Made by a program: the position numbers and the translations under genes. This document shows positions 46,301-55,197 of a DNA stretch of 64,000 bases, one piece after another. Each line of letters opens with the position of its first letter. Position 1 is the first letter of the stretch. Origin of the DNA: Chlamydomonas sphaeroides (Eukaryota > Chlorophyta > Chlorophyceae > Chlamydomonadales > Chlamydomonadaceae); the NCBI GenBank assembly GCA_001662425.1, contig BDDC01000092.1:35513-99512 (forward strand), written 5' to 3'. The notes beneath the pieces were generated by a model. That model did not search any database, was not told where the DNA came from, and saw only the letters and a list, made by a program, of their open reading frames with translations.

Positions 46301-49300
46301 AAGGTGCGCCCCGCAACGCCGCAACGCAGCGACGCCTCAACGCAGCAGCGCCGCATGTTGTAAAGGCGAACTGCGACATCGTAGCAGGAGCAGCGGAGCG
46401 TGCGGCCCCTGAGGCCTCCGGGACGTGCCTGCTGCGGATGCTGACGCTGCGTGTCCCTTCCCCCTCCTCCTCGCGCCTGTGCTCCCTCGACTGCAGCTTG
46501 CACGCCGACGAGGACCTGCGCTTCCTGATGCTCAACAAGGTGCTGGGCAGCGGCGGCTGCAGCGTGGTGTACGCCGGGGTGCTGCACGGCCTGGAGGTGC
46601 GCTATGGGCTGCTGGCACGGCTCCGGGCGGCTTTAACACATGCTCGTGGGGGGCGATTATCTAGATGATAGCTGACTCAGCTTGCTCGTGATGGTTGGAG
46701 CCCTGCACGGGCGCGCGCCGCAGTGGGAGCGCGTGTTTCCGTGACTTCGTTGAAACTGTGGAAACCTATTGTGGTCCGCGCCCGTGCAGGTGGCGGTCAA
46801 GGTCATGATTTCGCCAGGGGACGACGACGACGAGGACGGCGGCGGCGCCGCCGCTGGCGGCGGCGACAGCGACCCGGCGGCGCCGTCGCCGGCGGCCCGC
46901 CAGGCGCAGCTCCGGGCTCTGATGCGCGGGGCTCGCGAGCTAGCAGTCATGACCAGCCTCAGCCACCCTAACATCGTGCAGGTGGGGGCAGCGATGGATG
47001 GGAAATGTGTCTCGCAGCGAGCGACCGGTGCGCACTTTGCCTTCGTTGCTGTTGGTTGGATGCGTGGTTATCATCGTAATCGTGAACATCGGCAGCGCGC
47101 GCCCGCTCCACCTCCGAAACCCACTTGCGGCGGCACCGCCACACCTCACGTGCCGCAGATCTACTCGTACCACACCCGGGTCGTCGTACGCAAAGACGGC
47201 GAGGAGGCCTCTCCCGGGGATGCCGCCGCCGCCGCCGCCCGGGACAGGGCCGCGGGCAAAGGCGCCAGCGGCGGCGGCGCCTCGCCCGAGCCCATGCCGC
47301 GCCTGGTCCCCGCGCCGCCTGGCACGGACGCCAACCTGCCCAGTGAGCGCTGCAGCAGGGCGGCCGCTCGGTGCTCATTTGTGTGTGTACGTATGTGCAA
47401 CCACATCGATGAGCAGTTGTTGAGCCCAGGCTGAGAAGCAAGCGACAGCCTGCTGAGCTGTGCTGTGGCGGCGGCCTGACTCGCACGGGCAGGATCCTGC
47501 GGCACCGCTGGGCGCTGTTGCTCCTTGCGCCGGGCGCGGGTCGCCGCTGGACACTGGGCGGCTCACACGCGCCCCTCCGCCCCCGCGCTGCCCCTCCTCC
47601 GCCCCTCGCTGCCGCAGGCCCGCTGCAGACCGTGCTCATCATGGAGGTGAGCCCATGCCCGTACGGACCATGCCCATACGTTGTCGCCAGCACCCGTCGC
47701 ACTTGCTTCATGCCCCTCACCACATCGCAAGCGCCTTAGCGCAACCAGCACCGGTTGCAGCGCAGCGCGGCTGCAGCTTGCTCGGACCGAGGACGCGCCG
47801 TCGCGACGCCTGTGGGGGCCTGTGGGGGTCTGTGCTCGCCGCCGGCTTTCTCCAGCACGGCTGATGGCCTGCCGGCCCCCCGTGTTGCCAGTCATGCCAT
47901 TCATGCTAGTCATGCGGTGCAAGGGGCGCCGGCGTCGCTGCAGTGCTCGCCCAGTCGCACACAAGCCCTCGCCGCTGCGCCCGCTTGATTGCTCCCACCT
48001 CACCACACCCTGCACTGCGCCCCCCTCTCCCTCCCCTCCACCCGCAGTGCTGCGACCTGGGCAGCCTGGCGGACGCGCTGGTGAGCCGCGGCCACGATAT
48101 CGTAAATTGGCACCTCGACTTGATCAACCCAGATGTGACGCGCTGGCGACAAAATTGATTCCACGTCGATACCGGTAGCTAGATTGTAATGACTCCAATG
48201 CATCTTCACTGCACCTCCCTCCGCCCGCCCGCCCGCCCTGCGGCCCGCAGGACTCTGGCCTCTTCTCCGCCGCCATACGCACTGCGGAGGCCGCGCGCTG
48301 GCGGCCGGGTCTGCCGCGGCGCTCCGCCACCTTCTCGCAGCTGGCCACCATACCCGCGCGAGGCAGCCTCACCGGCGGCGGCGCCCCGGACCCGCTGGGC
48401 CCCACCTCGTCGCGCGGCACGGGTGAGGGCTCGACCCTAGCCCCCCCCCACAGCCCCCATTTTATACCCCATTTACACCCCATTTATACCCCATAGCCCC
48501 CGTGCCGCGCCGAGCTCATGGCAACATAGCACGCCGTGTGATGTGTGTAGGGTGGGGTGTTGAGCGGGCTCCAGTTGCGGATTGCTTGGGTCAGCTTGCA
48601 GCCAACATACCAGGACACAAGGGCGTCTGTTGCTGCGCGCCCAGCTGCTGCTGCTGCATTGCTTCGTTGCGCCTGCTTGACTCCATGTGTGATCTGTGTT
48701 CAGAAATAGGCAACATAAAGCAATCAGGACCTGCCTGTGTATTGTCGTGTGGCTCAGGCGGGGCGATGCGCGCCATCTACCTGACGCTGCTGGAGGTGGC
48801 GCTGGCGCTGAGGCACATGCACGCCATGCAACTTGTGCACTGCGACGTGAGGGGGAGGGGATGGCCGGGCAAGGGGAGGGGGAAAGGGGAGGGCAAAGCG
48901 CCCAGGGTTCGTGTCACGCCATGCTCCAACGCCATGCAGCTGGTGCACTGCGACGTGAGGGGAAGCGCGGGAGGGATGGGGCGGAGGGGAGGTGGGCAAG
49001 GGCCTAGGGTTCGTGTGTCGAGCTGCTGCCACCACCTCATGTCTCATTCCTCCCTACCACCCCCCACACTCCCCACACAACGGCAGGTCAAGCCCGCCAA
49101 CGTGCTGCTCAAAAGCTCGGCCAGCGACCCACGGGGCTTCACCTGCAAGCTCACGGTAGGGGCTGGCCGGAGTACGGGTGCGGGCGTGGGCAGAGGCGAA
49201 CCCTGCGGGCTCAGAAGCGCCACTCGCGCGGCTGCTCGGTGGGGGCTGGCCGGCACTGGTAGCCCCGGTGCGGGTCAGAAGGGCGCGTCGGCGTTGGGGC

Positions 49301-51362
49301 ACCTGCGCCAAGGCAGCCCCTGGAGGGCTCTGGCTGTGGTGGACCCGTGTTTCTGTAGGGCTGCGCCCCTCGGAGCACCTCCCCCGCCTCGCCTGTGCGC
49401 TGACGGGTGGCCTGTGCACTGGGCAGCCCTGCCCGCAACCCTGCGCGCACGCCCGCAGCTCGGCCCCCTTCTTCCTGCCGGGCCCGGCGCCACGCGCCGC
49501 CCGCCCCTTCCGCCCCCTTGCCAATGTTCTCCCCTCCGGCCCCCCCCACTAGGACATTCGTCACTGCTTTCGCAACCTCTACCCATCTTATACCCTGTTT
49601 CCCCCGCAGGACTTTGGCTTTGTCAACCTGCTGCAGTTCCAGCAGGAGGACGCCGACGACCCGCTGGCCAAGCCCTGCATGCGCTACCACGAGCCAGTGG
49701 GCACCGTGACGCACCTGGCGCCGGAGACCATGGTGCAGGGTGAGCGCGGCGGCAGGGGAGGGAAGGGGATCAGGGCTGGGGCGTTGACGGCACACACCCA
49801 AGACCGCACCGCGCCAGCCCTTGATTGCGTGATGGCCCGCGTGGGCGGCCGAAGGACGGGCGTGCACCCTGCTGCCCTGCCGCCTTGCTGCCGTGCCCGG
49901 GCTTCCACTAGGAGATTTGCAACGGGTTCGTTACTCCCGCGGTGGCTCGCCGCCTGCCGCCCTGCCGCCCTGCCGCCCGCAGGCAGCAAGCTGGACCACA
50001 GCGTGGTGCGTCGTGGGGGGGCATTAGCAGCATAGGAAAGGGAATACTGGTGCCATGGGTAGAGGTTGCGAGAGCAGTGGATGAGGGGGGGTTGGCAGCA
50101 CAGCGCGGCCTCGAGCGAGGCCTTGACGCGGCGTTGGCAGTAGTGCTCGGCGTTTCTCGCGCAGCTGGCGGCCAGGCGTATTGGGCAGCGTTGTGGATGT
50201 GTTCGCCCCCCTCGCCGTCACCCTCTCTCACCCGCGCTCACCCTCACCCTCGCCGTCGCCAACCCTCACCCTACTATTGTGAACAGGATATCTATGCGTA
50301 CGGTATCCTCATGTGGTGAGTATGGGGTATGGCGGTGGGCTATGGGTGGGATCTACGCATTCGGGATCCCTTACGTGGCATCTTGTTGTGGCGAGTAGCT
50401 GAGTACATAGTGTGGGAGGGGGATCGACGCGTATGGGATCCTCATGTGTGAGTGCGTACTGTTTAATGGATGCGGAAAGTCGGAGTGGAATGTTGATCTG
50501 GATGGGTACAGGAGAGATGATGGGAGGGGGTAAGAGGCGTGGCAGCGCGAAGGTTGCATGACACGGGTCGAGGCCTTTTACGCGAACGGCGACTGACGTG
50601 GCGAGTGCCCGCGCGGCGAAGTCGTAGCCTGGGGTGTCATACCCCCACGTTGCGCGCTCGGTGCAAGTCTGCTCCTGGAGGGCCCCGCTGCTGCCGCTGC
50701 GCAGAGCCTCAAACCGCCTCCGCCCCAACCGTCTCAACCGCCAACCGCAGGGAGGTGCTCACCGGCAAGGCGCCGTACGCCGAGCACGCGGTCAACAACT
50801 TCCGGGTACGGACAGGTCACGGCAGCGCCCATCCTACATGCTCGCCCCGGCTCGCCCCCGCCCTCGCACACACCGTACTGCTGCTCCCATCGCGCCCCGG
50901 CGCCACGCCCCGTGCCGTACGCGCGCACCATACACACGACGCGCATGCCCGTAACCACGTGCTTGCCGTGCGTGCTGCCGTACCCGCAGGACGTGCCGTA
51001 CAAGGTGGTGCGCGAGGGCATGCGGCCGGTCTTCCCGTCGAGCGCGCCCGCGGCCTTCAAGAGCGTGGCGCAGGTGCGGTGGGGAGCCCTGTTGGGGGCT
51101 AGCTAGGCATCCGGGGGCTCACATGCTCCACGCTGCATACGGAGCGCATACTGCACACACGACACGCCTGTTTCTGCTACTTGTAAATGAACACACCGCC
51201 GCGTGTGGGGTACTTTTAAACACGGTGTCGTCCGAGCTCGCTGCCTGCCGCCCCTCCTGCCCCTCGCAGTCGTGCTGGTCGCATGACCCGCAGCGCCGGC
51301 CCACGGCGGCGGCTCTGGTGGCGTCGCTGCAGCGCCTCATGGAGGCTGCCGCGCCGCGCTGA
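38430..51362 (+). CDS. TKL-type protein kinase with long N-terminal region
   Basis: Exons: 38430-38836, 39057-39384, 40504-41073, 41422-41705, 41799-41892 (doubtful), 41930-42169, 42802-43548, 43888-43989, 44531-44888, 45239-45323, 45587-46058, 46185-46303, 46497-46596, 46790-46981, 47159-47342, 47618-47646, 48048-48080, 48251-48422, 48758-48846, 49087-49155, 49610-49739, 49983-50005, 50287-50315, 50751-50805, 50990-51073, 51270-51362; about 1,695 residues. It starts MPLLCCFGGG, a Cys pair suited to lipid attachment. Exons 2-7 may hold GAF-like folds, then long Ala/Gly linkers. The kinase domain fills about the last 425 residues: GSGGCSVVY loop, VAVKV lysine, LVHCDVKPANVLL catalytic loop, DFGFVNLL, LAPETM, DIYAYGILMWEVLTGKAPY, then CWSHDPQRRPTAAALV. 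The HRD arginine is Cys (non-RD type). Acidic and Ala/Gly inserts interrupt the N-lobe. A gap in intron 2 could hide an exon. Substrates are unknown. Confidence 0.85.
39811..40185. other. Assembly gap (375 N) in kinase intron 2
   Basis: The gap follows a C homopolymer and lies between predicted exons 39057-39384 and 40504-41073. These join in phase 0, so a missing exon is not required but is possible. Confidence 1.
40273..40318. repeat. CCATACC heptamer array
   Basis: About six tandem CCATACC units lie in kinase intron 2 just after the gap. They are not a telomere-type repeat. Confidence 0.9.
44880..44968 (+). repeat. Tandem duplication of a kinase splice-donor region
   Basis: GCTGCTGCAACGTGAGAGCC occurs at 44880 and again at 44945, each copy followed by GGG and a CG-rich GGGGGCTTG stretch. 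The first copy is the predicted donor after exon 44531-44888; the second is a near-identical decoy donor 65 bases downstream. Confidence 0.8.
48821..48960 (+). repeat. Tandem duplication of the kinase catalytic-loop exon end
   Basis: ACGCCATGCAACTTGTGCAC then TGCGAC|GTGAGG at 48821-48852 is repeated 108 bases later as ACGCCATGCAGCTGGTGCAC then TGCGAC|GTGAGG (48929-48960). The following intron sequence (AGGGTTCGTGT) is repeated as well. The second copy contains CAG followed by CTGGTGCACTGCGAC, so it could act as an in-frame 15-base exon encoding LVHCD. Confidence 0.85.
49550..49602 (+). repeat. Dispersed repeat family B, copy 3
   Basis: AGGACATTCGTCACTGCTTT then CGCAACCTCTACCCATCTTA. It ends at the pyrimidine tract and acceptor (49608-49609) of the exon carrying the kinase DFG motif. 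Confidence 0.6.
50036..50086 (-). repeat. Dispersed repeat family B, copy 4
   Basis: Reverse-orientation copy: GGGAATACTGGTGCCATGGG then TAGAGGTTGCGAGAGCAGTG. It lies in the kinase intron 50006-50286. Confidence 0.6.
50287..50455 (+). repeat. Kinase exon 50287-50315 with two degenerate downstream copies
   Basis: The 29-base exon (DIYAYGILM plus split W) is followed in the next intron by two similar stretches: 50350-50379, readable as IYAFGIPYV, and 50422-50449, readable as IDAYGILMC and still followed by a GTGAGT-type donor. Neither has an obvious pyrimidine-rich acceptor. Confidence 0.75.
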
Positions 51363-51726
51363 GCTGCGCCACAATGTGCCGCTGTGGCGGCGCCGCCGCG
51401 CAGAGGCGTCCTGCGGCGGCGCCGCCGCCGCTGCAGCTAGATGTACTGTGGCGGCGCCGCCGCGCTGAGCCGTCTTGAGGCGGCGGCGGGGGTGGGCACT
51501 GGCGAGGAGGTGCGGTTTGGGGGCCGGGGTTGCGGGCGGGTTGCGGGGGACGAAAGCATTGTTCGAGAAGATTGCAATGGCGCCGGCCCTGGCGCGGTGG
51601 GGGCGTACGTAAGGGCGCCGCCCAGGGCGTCTGGGGAATGGTGGCTGCGGCGAGAACCCCGGAATGGAGGCGGGCGGGAGTGGTGGTGGGGGGCAATGGA
51701 GGCGGGCGGCGGGGGGGGGGGGATTT

Positions 51727-52053
51727 NNNNNNNNNNNNNNNNNNNNNNNNNNNNNNNNNNNNNNNNNNNNNNNNNNNNNNNNNNNNNNNNNNNNNNNNNN
51801 NNNNNNNNNNNNNNNNNNNNNNNNNNNNNNNNNNNNNNNNNNNNNNNNNNNNNNNNNNNNNNNNNNNNNNNNNNNNNNNNNNNNNNNNNNNNNNNNNNNN
51901 NNNNNNNNNNNNNNNNNNNNNNNNNNNNNNNNNNNNNNNNNNNNNNNNNNNNNNNNNNNNNNNNNNNNNNNNNNNNNNNNNNNNNNNNNNNNNNNNNNNN
52001 NNNNNNNNNNNNNNNNNNNNNNNNNNNNNNNNNNNNNNNNNNNNNNNNNNNNN
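51727..52053. other. Assembly gap (327 N)
   Basis: The gap follows a G homopolymer, 364 bases after the kinase stop. The kinase poly(A) site may lie in it, since no TGTAA is visible between the stop and the gap. Confidence 1.
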
Positions 52054-54586
52054 GGATTTCGTTGGCCGGGTTGCTGGTCTGGCCGGTCTTTTCACAGGCC
52101 GTCGTGACCCATAGGCCGTCGTGACCCCTGCCCCGAGCAGCTTTTGACCCCGACACGTCACGCTGTGTTCGTTCCGGCGGTTGGACGGATAGCCACACCG
52201 TCAACCGCCAACCGCTGTTTGGACAGCAACGCATAACGGCTTCGGCATGCGGTTGTCTTTCTGCCTGTGCGCCTCTGCCGGTGTGGCGTGAGTGGGGTGG
52301 GGCCTGGCCGCCATTTTATGGGACGCGATGTGATATCTTTCGTGGCCCCCGCTCTGTGACGGTATGACATGCTTGCGCGCGTTGCTGTGCCCCCATGCCC
52401 GGCGCCCGGCGCCGCCGCCTGCTCAACGGCGCTTCAAAGGCCCGGTTTGCGTTTTGCGAAGCGCCATGTGCGGCCGTGTGTGGGTCAGTACATGGCAGGC
52501 TTGGATCGAGATACGGATTGAGGACGGGTATGTACGGACTCAAGTACGGACTGGGTTGTGTGCGGCAATCTACCGGCGCGGCCTGCAGTCCTGCGACTGC
52601 TGCTGCCGCACCTCCGCTGCTCCGAAGAGATCGGCTGCGAGTGGGGTTGGCGTGGAGAGGCGCCGGGGTTTGACTTGCTGCGAGGCGGGGTGGGCCGGTC
52701 AGGGCCCCAAACGCGCACTGTCGCACCCTCGCCGTTGTTGTGTTGTGAGTTGGGGCCTTGGCCGGCCTTGTAGGTGGGATGCCCCGTACGTAGTTGCCGT
52801 ACTGGAGATTGTCGTACTGGAAGTTGCCGCATACGTCGCAGAGCGGGGGGAGGGCTGCAGACGTTTCGGCGCGGGGGCTCGGCAGGGCGGCGCATGGGCG
52901 TGCGGTTGCCTGAGCTCGGGCGGGCATGTGGGGGCCTACGTTTATTCGTTCATGTTGGCGCGTAATGTGTGCATGAAGCCGGGGCCGGCGAGCGCCGTAG
53001 CGTTGCTGAGGATGAGGATGCGGTGCTGCGGCTGTGTGCTGCCGGCCGGTGCGGCCGCGGCGGCCTCGCGAGCTGCGGGTCTAGGCGCCCTGCATTTAGC
53101 CCCCCTGGATCTAGCCTGTTGCATGAGCGCGGGTGTGACCATGCGTGCGTCTTCAAAGAAGACAGGGCACTGTCTGTCCTGGATCCTTCAACTTTCTCGA
53201 GGCCTGCTTGCCTGGATTTTGCTGCTGCAGGGTGCCGCGCGGCGACGCCGGGCGCTGCGGGCGTGCCGCATGGGGTCCGCGGATTCCGCGGCAGCACGTT
53301 TCGTTTGGTTGGAGCTGTCGTCGGCGCTGCGTGCTGCCCGTGCGTAGCCCTCGACGCTCAGGGCGCTGTGGCCGGATGCGCGGCCCAGGCAGCGGCGTGC
53401 GGGCGGCCTCGGGTGAATGCGGCCCGTGGGGAGTGGATAGCAGGCCGCTGCCGCCGCTGCCTTGGGTCGGGGCCCATGAGCCGTGACGCGCTGCTGCCGC
53501 TGTCGCAAAGTGCATGTCGTGTGCGCGCAGTGCCGTACGGTACGGTACGGTACGGCGCCGTGTCGTACGGGAGCAACGTTGGTTGCGTGGGGAGAGCTCA
53601 CGAGGGGAGGCGGGGTGTCTGTTCCGGATGAGAGGGTTGAGGGGGGCCTGCGGTGAGCGCGAGAGCCGTGTGGCTTGGACCCGGCATAAAGCCGTGCAGA
53701 CGGCGCGGAGCACTGGGTCGACCCAATGAGAGTCGTGGTGAGCGGACAAGGCTGGCGGATGCCTTTGTGGATGGTGGTTCGTCGTGTGCGACTTGCGTTA
53801 AGAGCGGACGTCTTGCTTGCACAGCAAGCTTGCATCAAGCCGGATACTCCTGCTTGATATCAAGCTGCGGTTCACGCAATAGGGGCTGCGCGCGGCGCCG
53901 GCAATCGGAGTGCGGGCTTCGGGCGGTGGTGGTTAGTTGACAAAGACTTTGATGGCGGTGGTGGCGTTCTGTAGAAAGTGTTTTGAATGGTGGTGGTGGC
54001 TGCGGCTACGCGGGGTGAGGACCCAGGGGTCTGTGGGGGCATGGATGGCAACGCTGTCCATATGTAGAGCCATGCTTACGTATCGCACTGCCGAGCGCAG
54101 TCCTCGGCTGCGGTTCCAAGGCCGCAAGACAACCTGAAGCTACCGTCAGCAGCAGTCAGGAGCATCGCTGTGCAGGCACACAAGCTGCGGATGGAGGCTC
54201 AGCCTCCGGGCGCTGCCAGGGTGCCGGAGCGCCGCTGCTCCAGCAGGCATGCCGCCACGTCTCCGGTACGCCAAGGGGCCCCTGCACACCGCTGCTTGGA
54301 GCAGTCGGTCGAGCCCCGCCCGATCGGGGGCCGCCCACAGGCTGAGCATGGCGGGAGGTCGGGATATGTTCGCCAAGCGCGCGAGCCATGGGGTGGCCGC
54401 GAGCTGCTCACGGCCCCCCCCCCAGGCGCTGGCCGAGCTTGGCGGCGATGGTTTCCTGGGCGCGCGTGTGCTGCACTCGGAGCGCCGAGCAGCAGCCTGT
54501 GTCCGTGCGCGACGGCGCCGAGCAGATTGTCTAGATAGAGGTGGGTTCCGATCTCCAGGATAGCTAGCGCAAGGCGACAGGGCCGC

Positions 54587-54591
54587 TTACA
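54587..54591 (-). promoter_or_regulatory. TGTAA poly(A) signal, DUF1995 gene
   Basis: Minus-strand TGTAA (plus TTACA), giving a 3' UTR of about 610 bases, similar to the other genes in the window. Confidence 0.5.
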
Positions 54592-55197
54592 CGAGCGCGG
54601 CGCCCGGGCAGCTCGCGGCTCACCCCACAGGAGCGCCAGTCGCCGGACACTGCGTAGCCCAGCCCCCCTGCGCCCACCCCACCATCATACGCCCATACGT
54701 CCTGGCATCAAAGGTACGTACTGTCGTGGCACATGCATTGATAGGCGGATGGCAGCCAGTCGGGGCAGCATCCGATGGTCTACACGACGACATCCATCGA
54801 CACGACCCCAACCTCACAGCCATCAGTCGCAGCCACCGACGCAGAGCCGTGCGTCCACCGATGTGCGATGTTCGGGGGAGCCGCGAGCCACATAGCGGCA
54901 TGCCACGCCGCCGACACCACCGTAGACCACCCGCGACACGCATGAACGTACTACCATACAAGCGGGCATCGGTTCGCGGCGCCGCGCCCCGAAGTGCTCT
55001 TCTCTGAGCATACCTGCACTACACAGCCCTCTTCATCGAGCTCTGGGTATGGCACCCAAGGGAGATGGCACCCTTTTAGCGAGCCTACGGGAGTACGTAC
55101 ATGCATCTCGCCACCCACGCAATCCTCTGCGATGCCGCACACTAGCTCTTCCATATCTTCCACACATATGAATGGTCGCTGTCATCCGTCAGACCGC

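Larger units (their letters stand above)
51363..55197. other. Intergenic: kinase 3' UTR, gap, and 3' UTR of the DUF1995 gene
   Basis: I support no gene here. A plus-strand frame at 52364-53347 is long but Arg/Cys/Ala-rich and without a domain, as expected by chance at this GC content. Minus-strand translation of about 54510-54150 loosely recalls the end of non-LTR polyproteins. GTACGG repeats cluster at 53530-53580. TTACA at 54587-54591 is a minus-strand TGTAA, 607 bases after the DUF1995 stop. Confidence 0.5.

Noticed and set aside
48462..48497. TTATACCCCAT repeats as telomere-like sequence
   Set aside because: The unit does not match the algal telomere repeat TTTTAGGG and the block is only about three units long in an intron.
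52364..53347. Plus-strand 327-residue open frame
   Set aside because: Arg/Cys/Ala-rich, no domain, no splice or phase support, and overlaps GTACGG-type repeats; most likely chance.
54951..55163. Minus-strand frame starting MEDMEELVCGIAEDCVGG
   Set aside because: It looks protein-like but lies just after the DUF1995 stop codon and before its probable TGTAA, so it is most likely 3' UTR.
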